The notes below the pieces were generated by a model. The model saw nothing but the letters and a program-made list of their open reading frames with translations, did no database searches and was not told where the DNA came from. Shown in pieces: positions 1 through 14,886 of a DNA stretch of 64,000 nucleotides. A program made the position numbers and the translations under genes. The DNA is from Taeniopygia guttata (taxonomy: Eukaryota; Chordata; Aves; Passeriformes; Estrildidae). The stretch is taken from positions 150,869,001 to 150,933,000 of the forward strand of contig NC_133026.1 in the NCBI RefSeq assembly GCF_048771995.1. Reading direction: 5' to 3'. Position 1 is the first letter of the stretch, and each line of letters begins with the position of its first letter.

Positions 1-4363
<4,363 letters not shown>

Positions 4364-4439
4364 CGCTCCCCACCGGCCACCGGCCACCGGCCACATGTCC
4401 TCTCCTAGAGCCACAGTCCACAGATGGTGGCACCGAGAT

Positions 4440-6650
4440 CCAGCAGGAACCACCAGGAGGTCCATGAGGTTCTTCACCGCGTGGTGGGATCCATCTCCAC
4501 CATGTTGAGATCTCCATCTCCACAAGGAACCAGGAGGTCCGTGAGGTTCTCCACCACGTGGTGAGCTCCATCTCCACCACACATGGTGAGCTCCATCTCG
4601 ACCATGAACCAGGAGGTCCATCTGAGCTCCATCTCCACCAGGAACTACCAGGAGGTCCGTGAGGTTCTCCACCACGTGGTGGGCTCCATCTCCACCACAC
4701 GTGGTGGGCTCCATCTCCACCAAGAACCAGGAGGTCCATGTGAGCTCCATCTCCACCAAGAACCAGGAGGTCCATGAGGTTCTCCATCTCCACCAGGAAC
4801 CAGGAGGTCCATGTGAGCTCCATCTCCACCAAGAACCAGGAGGTCCATGAGGTTCTTCTCCACCATATGATGAGGTCCATCTCCACAGAGAACCAGGTCC
4901 ATGAGGTTCTCCACCATGTCAGGAGCTCCATGTCCACCAAGAACCAGGAGGTCCATGAGTTTCTCCACCTCGTGGTGGGATCCATCTCCACCACACATGG
5001 TGGGCTCCATCTCAACCATGAACCAGGAGGTCCATCTGAGCTCCATCTCCACCAAGAACCAGGAGGTCCATGAGGTTCTTCACCATGTGGTGGGCTCCAT
5101 CTCCACCACACGTTGTGGGGTCTATCTCCACCACACGTGGTGGTCTCCATCTCCACCAGGAACCAGAAGGTCCATCAGGTTCTCCACCATGTCAGGAGCT
5201 CCATCTCCACCAAGAACCAGGAGGTCCATGAGGTTCTTCACCATGTGGTGGGATCCATCTCCACCATGTTGAGATCTTCATCTCCACAAGGAATCAGGAG
5301 GTCCATGAGGTTCTCCACCACGTGGTGGGCTCCATCTCCACCAGGAACCAGGAGGTCCATGTGAGCTCCATCTCCACCAGGAACCAGGAGGTCCATGAGA
5401 TTGTCCACCATGTCAGGAGCTCCATCTTCACAAGAACCAGGAGGTCCATGAGGTTCTTCACCATGTCAGGAGCTCCATCCCCACCAGGAACCAGGAGGTC
5501 CATGAGGTTCTTCACCACGTGGTGGGATCCATCTTCACAAGAACCAGGAGGTCCATGAGGTTCTCCATCGCGTGGTGGGCTCCATCTCCACCAAGAACCA
5601 GGAGGTCCATGTGAGCTCCATCCCCACCAGGAACCAGGAGGTCCATGAGGTTCTCCACCATGTCAGGAGCTCCATCTCCACCAAGAACCAGGAGGTCCAT
5701 GAGGTTCCTCACCACGTGGTGGGCTCCATCTCCACCATGTTGAGATCTCCATCTCCACCAGGAACCAGGAGGTGCATGAGGTTCTCCACCGTGTGGTGGG
5801 CTCCATCTCCACCACACGTGGTGGGCTCCATCTCCACCAAGAACCAGGAGGTCCATGATGTTCTCCACCACACGTGGTGGGCTCCATCTTCACAAGAACC
5901 AGGAGGTCCATGTGAGCTCCATCTCCACCAGGAACAAGGAGGTCCATGAGGTTCTCCACCACACGTGGTGAGCTCCATCTCCACCAAGAACCAGGAGGTC
6001 CATGAGGTTCTTCTCCATGTGGTGAGCTCCATGTCCACAAGAACCAGGAGGTCCATGAGGTTCTTCACCATGTCAGGAGCTCCATGTCCACCAGGAACCA
6101 GGAGGTCCATGTGATCTCCATCTCCACCACATGTGGTCGGCTCTATCTCCACCAGGAACCAGGAGGTCCATGAGGTTCTTCACCACGTGGTGGGATCCAT
6201 CTCCACCAAGAACCAAACCAGGAGGTCCATGAGGTTCCTCACCATGTGGTGGGCTCCATCTCCACCACTCGTGGTGGGCTTCATCTTCACAAGAACCAGG
6301 AGGTCCATGTGAGCTCCATCTCCACCAAGAACCAAACCAGGAGGTCCATGAGGTTCTCCACCACGTGGTGGGCTCCATCCCCACCATGTTGAGATCTCCA
6401 TCTCCATGAAGAACCAGGAGGTCCATGAGGTTCTTCACCATTTTGGGATCTCCATCTGCACCATGTCGGGAGCTCCATCTCCAGCACACGTGGTGGGCTC
6501 CATCTCCACCCAGAACCAGGAGGTCCATGAGGTTCTCCACCGCGTGGTGGCCTCCATCTTCACCACACAGTGGTGAGCTCCATCTCCACCAGGAACCAGA
6601 TGGTCCATGAGGTTCTCCACCACGTGGTGGTCTCCATCTCCATCAAGACC
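4440..6650 (+). repeat. E-box-rich minisatellite (CTCCATCTCCACCA / CCAGGAGGTCCATGAGG)
   Basis: This tandem array has variable units of about 45-75 bp built from CTCCATCTCCACCAAGAACC, AGGAGGTCCATGAGGTTC and ACCACGTGGTGGG. It starts about 80 bases after the ARHGAP39 stop, so it probably lies in that gene's 3' UTR. Exact CACGTG hexamers occur at 4555, 4673, 4698, 5134, 5319, 5516, 5713, 5815, 5871, 5962, 6184, 6362, 6487 and 6621. The protein-like frames on both strands are repeats of the unit. Confidence 0.92.
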
Positions 6651-6912
6651 TGGATTGTCTCCGTCCCTTCCCACCTGGCCGAGGAGAAGTCCCTGAGGTC
6701 CATCCCGACCTTCTGTCGGGTTCCTCGCTGGGGACACCACGAGGAACATCTCGGCTCTGGTGGGGCCTCCATGGACTTGGGGAGGTTGGAGAAGTTCAGG
6801 TGGACACCAGAGGACCACAGTGACCATTGTCACCAGAAAAGGGACCTGGAGGTCGCCATGGAGGTCCCCATGGAGTGGTGGCCCAGGTGGGGGGGGTGGT
6901 GGCTGATTGTCC
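6651..6912 (+). other. Non-repetitive spacer, probable ARHGAP39 3' UTR remnant
   Basis: About 260 bases of ordinary complexity lie between two arrays. No conserved coding frame, splice site or polyadenylation signal was recognised. The content is moderately GC-rich with GGACACCA and CATGGAGGTC words that hint at relationship to the flanking arrays. It is most simply unexpanded 3' UTR or flank of ARHGAP39. Confidence 0.5.
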
Positions 6913-8262
6913 ATCCTCATGGATCTCCATGAGGTCCATCATGGGGTCCACCATCAACTCCTGGGTCCATCATGGGGTCCATCATCTCCTCCTGGATCTC
7001 CATGAGGTCCATCATGGGGTCCACCATCTCCTCGTGGTCCATTTTGGGGTCCACCATCTCCTCCTGGTTCTCCTGGGTCCATCTTGGTGTCCACCATGAA
7101 GTCCCAGAGATATTTTGGGGTCCATCATCTCCTCCTGGATCTCCATGAGGTCCATCTTGGTGTCCACCATCAACTCCTGGGTCCATCTTGAGGTCCACCA
7201 TGAAGTCCCAGAGATATTTTGGGGTCCATCATCTCCTCCTGGATCTCCATGAGGTCCATCATGGGGTCCACCATCTCCTCCTGGATCTCCATGGGGTCCA
7301 TCATGGTGTCCACCATCAACTCCTGGGTCCATCTTGAGGTCCACCATGAAGTTCCAGAGATATTTTGGGGTCCACCATCTTCTCCTGGTCCTCCTGGGTC
7401 CATCTTGGTGTCCACCATGAAGTCCCAGGGATATTTTGGGGTCCACCATCTCCTCCTCGGTCCATCTTGGTGTCCATCATCTCCTCCTGGTTCTTCTGGG
7501 TCCATTTTGGGGTCCACCATCAAGTTCTGGAGCCATTTTGGGGTCCACCATCTCCTCCTGGATCTCCATGAGGTCCATTTTGGGGTCCATCATCTCCTCC
7601 TGGTCTTCCTGGGGTCCATCATGGGGTCCACCATCAACTCCTGGGTCCATCATGGGGTCCACCATCTTCTCCTGGTCCTCCTTGGTCCATCATGGGGTCC
7701 ACCATCAACTCCTGGTTCTCCATGGGGTCCATCTTGGTGTGCACCATGAAGTTCTGGAGCCATTTTGGTGTCCACCATCTCCTCCTGGATGTCCATGAGG
7801 TCCATCATGGGGTCCACCATGAAGTTCTGGGTCCATTTTGGGGTCCACCATCTCCTCCTGGTTCTTCTGGGTCCATCATGAGGTCCACCATCTTCTCCTG
7901 GATCTCCATGAGGTCCATCTTGGCGTCCACCATCTTCTCCTGGTTCTCCTGGGGTCCACCATCAACTCCTGGGTCCATCTTGGGGTCCACCATCAACTCC
8001 TGGAGCCATTTTGGGGTCCACCATCTCCTCCTGGTCCTCCTGGGTCCATCTTGGTGTCCACCATCTCCTCCTGGTTCTCCATGAGGTCCCTCATGGGGTC
8101 CACCATCTCCTCCTGGTCCTACAGGACCTGTCTTGGGGTCCATCATCTTCTCCTGGTCCTCCTGGGTCCATTTTGGGGTCCATCATCTTCTCCTGGTCCT
8201 CCTGGGTCCATTTTGGGGTCCATCATCTCCTCCTGGATCTCCAGGTCCCACCTCGGTGACCC
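6913..8262 (+). repeat. ~45-bp minisatellite (GGGGTCCACCATCTCCTCCTGG)n
   Basis: The unit is GGGGTCCACCATCTCCTC followed by CTGGATCTCCATGAGGTCC or CTGGTCCTCCTGGGTCC, with common variants CATCAACTCCTGGGTCC and CATGAAGTCCCAGAGATATT. The period is about 42-50 bp. It differs from the E-box array before it but shares the CTCCATGAGGTCC word, so the two may have a common origin. Confidence 0.9.
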
Positions 8263-8645
8263 CAAATCTCCTCCAGGTCCCACCTCGGTGACCCCAAAAC
8301 TCCCCAAAATTGGGGTCCCCAAATTGGGGTGGGCGTGGCCAAATCGGAGTGGGCGTGGCCAAAATTTGGGTGGGGATCCCCAAAATGGGGTCACCAAGGT
8401 GGGGATCGTCCCCAAAATTTGGGGTCCCCAAAATTAGGGTGGGGGTCCCCAAAATTTGGGGTCCCCAAAATGGCGTCCCCAAGGTGGGCGTGGCCAAATT
8501 GGGGGTGGAGCCCCAACTTCGGTGGGCGTGGCCAAATCCGAGTGGGCGTGGCCAACTTGAGGTGGGCGTGGCCAATTTGCGTGTGGGCGTGGCCAACTTG
8601 GGGGCGTGGCCCCAACTCGGGGTGGGCGTGGCCACGTTGGCCCCG
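8263..8645 (+). repeat. GTGGGCGTGGCC / GGGGTCCCCAAAATT tandem array
   Basis: This is a GC-rich array of two alternating motifs, GGGGTCCCCAAAATTTGG and GTGGGCGTGGCCAA. The exact 12-mer GTGGGCGTGGCC occurs eight times, at 8329, 8349, 8484, 8522, 8542, 8562, 8583 and 8622, with spacing near 20 bp in the last block, plus a GGGGCGTGGCCCC variant at 8601. GGGCGTGGC is a KLF/SP-type (CACCC/GC box) site, so the array is a dense potential zinc-finger binding cluster. Whether it acts is unknown. Confidence 0.85.
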
Positions 8646-8855
8646 CCCCCCTCATAGCGCCGCTCACTGCCGGGGAAACCCCCTCATTAATTGTTAATTA
8701 GCCCTTAATTAATTAATGGATTAATTAATTGCCGCCCTCTTTCCTCTGTTTTTAATTGGTTTTTTGGGGTTAATTTTATTTTTTTGGGGGGTTTAAGTTT
8801 AATTTTTGGTTTTTGTTAAAAACCTCGCGGGTTTTATTTATTGTTGTTGAAAGGA
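8646..8855 (+). other. Short unique AT-rich spacer with TTAATTAATTAAT tract
   Basis: Non-repetitive sequence with a GC-rich start and a run of TTAATT/ATTAATTAATT words at about 8684-8730, then T-rich and G-rich stretches. There is no gene or splice signal. It may be the end of the ARHGAP39 3' UTR, because the first + strand AATAAA cluster follows immediately. Confidence 0.4.
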
Positions 8856-9104
8856 AATGGAAATAAAAATAAAAATGGAAATGGAAATAAAATGGAAATA
8901 AATAATAAAAATGGAAATGAAAATAAAATAAAAATGGAAATGGAAATGGAAATAAAAATAAAATAAAAATGAAAATAAAATGAAATGAAAATAGAAATAA
9001 AAATAAAAATAAAATGAAAATGAAAATAAAAACAAAAATAAAAATAAAAATAAAATAAAAATGCAAATAAAAATAAAAATTAAAAATAAAATACAAATAC
9101 AAAT

Positions 9105-9135
<31 letters not shown>

Positions 9136-9262
9136 TAAAAAATAAAATTAAAAAATAAAAATTAATAAAAATAAATTAAAAAATAAAAATTAAAAATTAA
9201 AAAAATAAAAATAAAAAAAGAAAATAAATAAAAATTAAAAGAATAAAAATGAAAATATAAAG
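8856..9262 (+). repeat. A-rich array of AAATAAAAATGG units packed with AATAAA
   Basis: This low-complexity array of AAATAAAAATGGAAATGG drifts to AAATAAAAATTAAAAAATAA. AATAAA hexamers recur every few bases over about 400 bp, the first near 8866. It is the first place downstream of the ARHGAP39 stop where canonical polyadenylation hexamers occur on the + strand. The T-rich frames on the minus strand are not genes. Confidence 0.88.
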
Positions 9263-9409
9263 GAACGGGATTTTTCCCGGGAATTTTCGGGAATTTTCCC
9301 GATTTTTGGGCTGTTTCCCCCCAAAATGGAATTTTGGATTTTTTTGGGCTGCGGCCGCCCCGACCCGTGTGAATAAAAACCCGACGGAAAATCCCAGGAG
9401 CCCAAATTT
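9263..9409 (+). other. Unique spacer with a lone AATAAA at 9372
   Basis: A short non-repetitive stretch contains TTTTCCCGGGAATTTTCGGG, GCGGCCGC and an isolated AATAAA at 9372-9377. It could hold an alternative distal polyadenylation site of ARHGAP39. No coding frame was recognised. Confidence 0.35.
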
Positions 9410-10080
9410 ATGGGATGGGAATTTTGGGGAATTTTGGGAATTTGGGGAATTTTGGGAATTTTTGGGATGGGAAATGGGAATTTTGGGGATTTTTTGGGGA
9501 GGTTTTGGGGAATTTTTGGGAATTTTTGGGATGGCAGCAGGGAATTTTTGGGAATTTTTGGGAATTTTTTGAAATTTTTAGGATGGGAATTTTGGGGGGA
9601 ATTTTTGGGATGGGAAGAGGGAATTTTTGGGAATTTTGGGGTATTTTGGGGAATTTTTGGAATATTTGGGAGTGGGAATTGTTGGGAATTTTTGGGATCA
9701 GAGGAGGAGATTTTTGGGATGGGATACGGGAATTTTTGGGTATTTTTGGGAATTTCTGGGAATTTTTGGGATGGGAAATGGGAATTTTGGGGAATTTTGG
9801 GGAATTTTTGGGATGGAAATTTTGGGGAGGTTTGGGGAATTTTGGGGAATTTTTGGGATGGGAGGAGAAAATTTGGGATGGGAGGTGGGAACTTTTGGGA
9901 ATTTCTGGGAATTTTTGGGATGGGAATTTTGGGGAATTTTTGGGAGGTTTTGGGAATTTTTGGGACGGGAATTTTTAGGATGGGAGGAAGAAATGTTGGG
10001 ATGGGATCTGAGAATTTTTGAGATTTTTTGGGAATTTTTGGGATGGGAAATGGGAATTTTTGGGATTTGGGAATTTGGAT
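9410..10080 (+). repeat. GGGAATTTTTGGGATGGG minisatellite
   Basis: Tandem GGGAATTTTTGGGAATTTTT and GGGATGGGAATTTTGGGG phrases form a G/T-rich array with irregular 20-60 bp units. G runs of three or four separated by five or six bases are almost continuous, so the + strand has strong G-quadruplex potential. The open frames with GNFWEFLG phrases are repeat artefacts. Confidence 0.9.
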
Positions 10081-10527
10081 TTGAGATTTAGGGTTTGGAA
10101 TTTGGGATATGGGGTTTGGGATCGGGATTTGGGATTTGGGGGATTTGGGGTTTGGGATTTGGGATTTGGGATTTGGTATTTGGGATTTGGGATCGGAATT
10201 TGGGATTTGGGATTGGAATTTAGAATTTGGGATCGGGATTTGGGATTTGGGATTTGGGATTTGGAATTTGGAATTTGGGATTTGTGATTTGGGGTTTGGG
10301 GTTTAGGATTCGTGATTTGGGATTTGGGATCGGAATTTGGGATTTGGGATTTGGGAATTTGGATTTGGGATCGGGATTTAGGATTTGGGATCGGAATTTG
10401 GGATTTGGGATCGGGGTTCGGGATTTGGGATTTGGGATCGGAATTTGGGATTTGGGTTTTGGGATTTGGGATCGGGATTTGGGATCGGTATTTGGGATTT
10501 GGGATCGGAATTTGGGATTTGGGATCG
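10081..10527 (+). repeat. GGGATTTGGGATCGGAATTT minisatellite
   Basis: A tandem array of GGGATTTGGGATTT with regular GATCGG insertions (7-bp subunit GGGATTT, larger units about 14-35 bp). It ends abruptly at about 10527, where the CpG-rich LRRC14 promoter begins. It is again G-rich on the + strand. Confidence 0.9.
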
Positions 10528-10815
10528 CCAATCCACACAAACTCCCCTCAAACGCGAACCTCCCGCTCCATCCTCGCACCAACCAATAGAAACGCAGGAA
10601 TCCCTGATCGACAGCAAAACCCACCAATGACCATCACCTCCCCGCCAAAACCCCGCCCACACCCCTCAACCAATCACCGGCCGCGATGCGCTTTGACTGA
10701 CACCTGTCAGAACCAATCACGCACCGAGGCCCCGCCCACGGAGCGCTTCCCGCACGCTGATTGGCTGAGGCGCGCCGCCGTACGGACAGGGGCGGGCGGG
10801 GGCCTCAGGAGGGAG
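10528..10815 (+). promoter_or_regulatory. LRRC14: LRRC14 promoter and 5' untranslated exon
   Basis: This is a TATA-less CpG-rich promoter. Five CCAAT boxes occur at 10583, 10624, 10670, 10713 and (reverse, ATTGG) 10760, spaced 41-47 bp, the typical arrangement for NF-Y. GC boxes lie at about 10650, 10730 and 10788. A near-palindromic TGACACCTGTCA at 10698-10709 resembles a TGIF/MEIS-type site. A consensus donor GAG|GTGAGT ends a probable 5' UTR exon at 10815; the transcription start is likely between about 10765 and 10800. The exon would splice to the acceptor at 14401-14402. The start site itself is inferred, not observed. Confidence 0.75.
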
Positions 10816-11225
10816 GTGAGTGGGGGGCGCCATGTTGGGGGGAGCCCCGCGGCGATTTTGGGGGTTCGGGGGGTCCCGGGGAGGGGTCCCGGGATTTGGG
10901 GGGACCCCTGAGGGTTTTAGGGGATCCGGGGGCGCTGCTTGAGGGGGTTTTGGGGGTTCCGGAGGGGTCCCGGGGGGTTTGGGGAGGATGGGACGGAGCC
11001 TGAGGGAGGAACGGGCGGGATTTGAGGGGTCCTGAGGGGGATTTGAGGGTCCTGAGGGGAATTTTGGGGGTCCCTGTGGGGGGATTTGAGTTTTGGGGTT
11101 CTTGGGGTCGGTTTAGGGACGTCCCTGAGGGGGTTTTGGGGGCGGGGGACGCTGGGATGGGTTTAGGGGGGATTTTGGGGAGTTCCGTGAAAGGTTTGGG
11201 GGTCCCGGGGGGGGTTTGGGGGAAG
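10816..11225 (+). other. G-rich first part of LRRC14 intron 1 (CpG-island shore)
   Basis: About 400 bases of GGGG-rich, weakly repetitive sequence (GGGTCCCGGGG, GGGGATTTGAGGGTCCTGAG) lie between the donor and the first regular array. It looks like the degenerate edge or precursor of the downstream GGGGTCCCTGGACTGG array and has high quadruplex potential. No gene was seen. Confidence 0.55.
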
Positions 11226-12110
11226 TTGGGGCGTCCTTGGGGTGGTTTGGGGGTTCCTGGAGTGGATTTGGGGTCCTTAGACTGGATTTGGGGACTTTGG
11301 AGTGGATTTGGGGTCCTTGGACTGGATTTGGGGGCTCTGGAGTGGATTTGGGGTCTCTGGACTGGATTTGGGGTCCTTGGACTGGTTTGGGGTCCTTGGA
11401 CTGGTTTAGGGGATCCCTGGACTGGTTTAGGGGATGCTGGAGTGGATTTGGGGTCTCTAGACTGGATTTGGGGTCCCTGGACTGGTTTGGGGTCTCTGAA
11501 CTGGTTTTGGGGGTCTCTGAACTGGTTTGGGGGTCCCTGGAGTGGATTTGGGGTCCCTGGACTGGATTTGGGGTCCCTGGCACAGGTTTGGGGTCCCTGG
11601 ACTGGATTTGGGGTCCCTGGACTGGATTTGGGGTCCCTGGACTGGATTTGGGGTCCCTGAACAGGTTTGTGGGTCCCTGGACTGGTTTTGGGGTCTCTGG
11701 AGTGGATTTGGGGTCCCTGGACTGGTTTTGGGGTCCCTGGACTGGTTTTGGGGTCCCTGGATTTGTTTTGGGGTCCCTGGACTGGATTTGGGGTCCGTGG
11801 ACTGGATTTGGGGTCGCTGGAGTGGATTTGGGGACCCTGGACTGAATTTGGGGTCCCTGGACTGGTTTTGGGGTCTCTGGACTGGATTTGGGGTCTCTGG
11901 AGTGGATTTGGGGTCTCTGGACTGGTTTTGGGGTCTCTGGACTGGTTTAGGGGACGCTGGAGTGGATTTGGGGTTCCTGGACTGGTTTTGGGGTCCCTGA
12001 ACTGGATTTGGGGACTCTGGAGTGGATTTGGGGTTCCTGGCACAGATTTGGGGTCCCTGGACTGGTTTAGGGGATCCCTGGACTGGTTTAGGGGACCCCT
12101 GAACTGGTTT
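11226..12110 (+). repeat. 20-bp minisatellite GGGGTCCCTGGACTGGATTT in LRRC14 intron 1
   Basis: This array of about 43 units has a clear 20-bp period: GGGGTCCCTGGACTGGATTT with variants TGGAGTGG, TGGACTGGTTTAGGGGAT and GTCTCTGG. Many adjacent units are identical, which suggests recent expansion. All frames on both strands are open over long stretches because few repeat variants create stops; this is not coding evidence. Confidence 0.93.
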
Positions 12111-14375
12111 TGGGATTTTTGGACTGTTTTGGTTTCCCTGAACTGATTTTGGGGTTTTTGGGCTGGTTTAGGATTGCCCAAAGTTCTTATGGGGTTCCTG
12201 GGCTGGTTTTGGTTTCCCTGAACTGATTTTGGGGTTCTTGGGCTGGTTTTGGTTTCCCTGAACTGATTTTGGGGTTTTTGGACTGGTTTGGGAATCCCTG
12301 AACTGATTTTGGGGTTTTTGGACAGATTTTGGTTTCCCTGAACTGATTTTGGGGTTTTTGGACTGGTTTGGGGATCCCTGAACTGATTTTGGGGTTTTTG
12401 GACAGATTTTGGGGTTGCCCAAACTGCTTATAGGGTTCCAGGGCTGGTTTTGGTTTCCCTGAACTGATTTTGGGGTTTTTGGGCTGGTTTGGGGATCCCT
12501 GAACTGATTTTGGGGTTTTTGGACTGGTTTGGGGATCCCTGAACTGGTTTTGGGGTTTTTGTACTTGTTTGGGATCCTGGGGCTGGTTTTGGGGTTCCTG
12601 GACAGGTTTTAGGTTCCCTTGACCGCTTTTGGGGTTTTTGGAGTGATTTTGGTTTCTCTGAACTGATTTTGGGATTTTTGGACTGGTTTGGGGATCCCTG
12701 AACTGGTTTTGGGATTTTTGGACTGGTTTGGGGATCCCTGAACTGGTTTTGGGGTTTCTGGACAGATTTTGGTTCCCCTGAACTGATTTTGGGGTTTTTG
12801 GACTGGTTTAGGGTTGCTCAAACTTCTTATGGGGTTCCTGGGCTGGTTTTGGTTTCCCTGAACTGATTTTGGGGTTTTTGGACTTGTTTGGGGATCCCTG
12901 AACTGATTTTGGGATTTTTGGACTGGTTTGGAGTCCTGGGGCTGGTTTTGGGGTTCCTGGACAGGTTTTAGGTTCCCTTGACCGCTTTTGGGGTTTTTGG
13001 AGTGATTTTGGTTTCTCTGCACTGATTTTGGGGTTTTTGGACTGGTTTGGGGATCCCTGAAGTGTTTTTGGGATTTCTGGACTGAATTTTGGGTTCCCTG
13101 AACTGATTTTGGGGTTTTTGGACTGGTTTGGGAATCCCTGAACTGGTTTTGGGATTTTTGGACTGGTTTGGGTTCCCTGAACTGGTTTTGGGATTTTTGG
13201 ACTGGTTTTGGTTTCCCTGAACTGATTTTGGGGTTTTTGGGCTGGTTTAAGGTTGCCCAAACTTCTTATGGGATTCCCGGGCTGGTTTTGGTTTCCATGA
13301 ACCGATTTTTGGGGTTTTTGGACTGGTTTGGGTTCCCTGAACTGATTTTGGGGTTTTTGGACTGGTTTGGGGATCCCTGAACTGGTTTTGGGTTTTTTGT
13401 ACTGGTTTGGGGTCCTGGGGCTGGTTTTGGGGTTCCTGGACAGGTTTTAGGTTCCCTTGACCGCTTTTGGGGTTTTTGGAGTGATTTTGGTTTCCCTGCA
13501 CTGATTTTGGGGTTTTTGGGCTGGTTTAGGGTTGCCCAAAGTTCTTATGGGGTTCCCGGGCTGGTTTTGGTTTCCCTGAACTGATTTTGGGGTTTTTGGA
13601 CTGGTTTGGGGATCCCTGAACTGGTTTTGGGGTTTTTGGGCTGGTTTGGGGATCCCTGAACTGGTTTTGGGGTTTTTGGACAGATTTTGGGGTTGCACAA
13701 ACTGCTTATGGGGTTCCAGGGCTGGTTTTGGTTTCCCTGAACTGATTTTGGGTTTTTTGTACTGGTTTGGGTTCCCTGAAGTGTTTTTGGGGTTTTTGGA
13801 CTGGTTTGGGGATCCCTGAACTGGTTTTGGGATTTTTGTACTGGTTTGGGATCCTGGGGCTGGTTTTGGGGTTTTTAGACAGGTTTTAGGTTCCCTTGAC
13901 CGCTTTTGGGGTTTTTGGAGTGATTTTGGTTTCCCTGAACTGATTTTGGGGTTTTTGGGCTGGTTTGGGGGTGCCCAAAGTTCTTATGGGGTTCCTGGGC
14001 TGGTTTTGGTTTCCCTGAACTGATTTTGGGGTTTTGGGACTGGTTTAGGGGTTCCCAAAGTTCTTATGGGGTTCCCGGGCTGGTTTTGGTTTCCCTGAAC
14101 TGATTTTGGGGTTTTTGGACAGATTTTGGTTTCCCTGAACTGATTTTGGGGTTTTTGGGCTGGTTTAGGATTGCCCAAAGTTCTTATGGGGTTTTTGGGC
14201 AGATTTTGGTTTCTCTGAACTGATTTTGGGGTTTTTGGACTGGTTTGGGGATCCCTGAACTGATTTTGGGGTTTTTGGACTGGTTTGGGGATCCCTGAAC
14301 TGATTTTGGGGTTTTTGGGCTGGTTTTGGTTTCCCTGAACTGATTTTGGGGTTTTTGGAGAGATTTTGGGGTTCA
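12111..14375 (+). repeat. 40-bp minisatellite derived from the 20-bp array, LRRC14 intron 1
   Basis: The unit is about 40 bp: GGGGTTTTTGGACTGGTTTG followed by GGGATCCCTGAACTGATTTT. Its halves align with the 20-bp unit upstream, so it is a dimeric derivative. Longer-range variants recur, such as CCCAAAGTTCTTATGGGGTT (about 12178, 13535, 13977, 14055, 14175) and CCCTTGACCGCTTTTGGGG (about 12617, 12974, 13452, 13892), showing a higher-order repeat of several hundred bases. Confidence 0.92.
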
Positions 14376-14402
14376 CCTCTCATCTCCCCGTTTCTCTTCC
14401 AG

Positions 14403-14512
14403 CTCCCCTCAACGCCACCACCGAAAAATCACCGAAAAATCGCCAAAATTCCCGAAAACTCGCCGGAATCGCCGAAAAACCACCGAAATTCCCGACTCCC
14501 GCCGACGCCGCC
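14403..14512 (+). other. LRRC14: LRRC14 5' UTR portion of the first coding exon
   Basis: A pyrimidine tract with CCCCGTTTCTCTTCCAG gives an acceptor at 14401-14402. The 110 bases that follow have no upstream ATG before the chosen start. The start at 14513 has the strong context GCCGCCATGG. Confidence 0.7.
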
Positions 14513-14886
14513 ATGGCCCCGGCGCGCGGCCGCTCCACCCAAATCCCACCGTGCGTCCCCAAGCGCCAATTCCCGCCGGGATATTCCGACTCCCTCCTCT
14601 TCCTCTGCGCCCGCCGCATCGTCGCCCGTCACCCTCTGCCGGCGTTACCGGCGCCGCCCGCCCACCTCTACCCCGTCCTCTTCCAAGCCGCCTTCTTGGA
14701 CGGGCGGCCGTTGGTGCTGCGGGAGCTGGTGAGCGCGTGGCCCTTCCCGGTGCTGCACCTGCAGCGCCTGCTGGGCCGGCAGGAGCTGCTGCGGGACCAC
14801 CCCTGCAAGCTCTGCCTCCAGGCCGTCATCCTGGCCGTGGTGGCGCAGCTGCGCCGGCAGCTGGAGGAGCCCGGACGCCGCTCCAG
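14513..14886 (+). CDS. LRRC14: LRRC14, coding exon 1 of 3 (N-terminal region)
   Basis: The joined coding sequence 14513-14886, 19497-20129 and 25138-25711 is 1,581 bases (526 residues), close to the about 493 residues of mammalian LRRC14. I recognise it from SLLFLCARRIVARHPLPALP, VLRELVSAWPFPVLHLQRLL and the later repeats. LRRC14 is a PRAME-type leucine-rich repeat protein, reported as a CUL2 ubiquitin-ligase substrate receptor and as a negative regulator of the IKK complex in NF-kB signalling; it acts in the cytoplasm. This exon encodes residues 1-124 plus two bases of codon 125. The start sits in GCCGCCATGG and gives about 24 residues before the region that aligns with mammals. The exon ends CTCCAG|GTGGGT (phase 2). 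Its last about 100 bases recur three times in the next intron. Confidence 0.93.

Noticed and set aside
9410-10527. Interstitial telomere repeats
   Set aside because: GGGATTT and GGGAATTTTT resemble telomeric DNA in being G/T-rich, but the vertebrate TTAGGG unit is absent.
10805-12181. 458-codon minus-strand open frame rich in P, S and Q (SRDPKTSPGTPNPVQ)
   Set aside because: It translates the 20-bp intron array in antisense, and every frame there is open. It begins inside an intron and has no recognisable domain.
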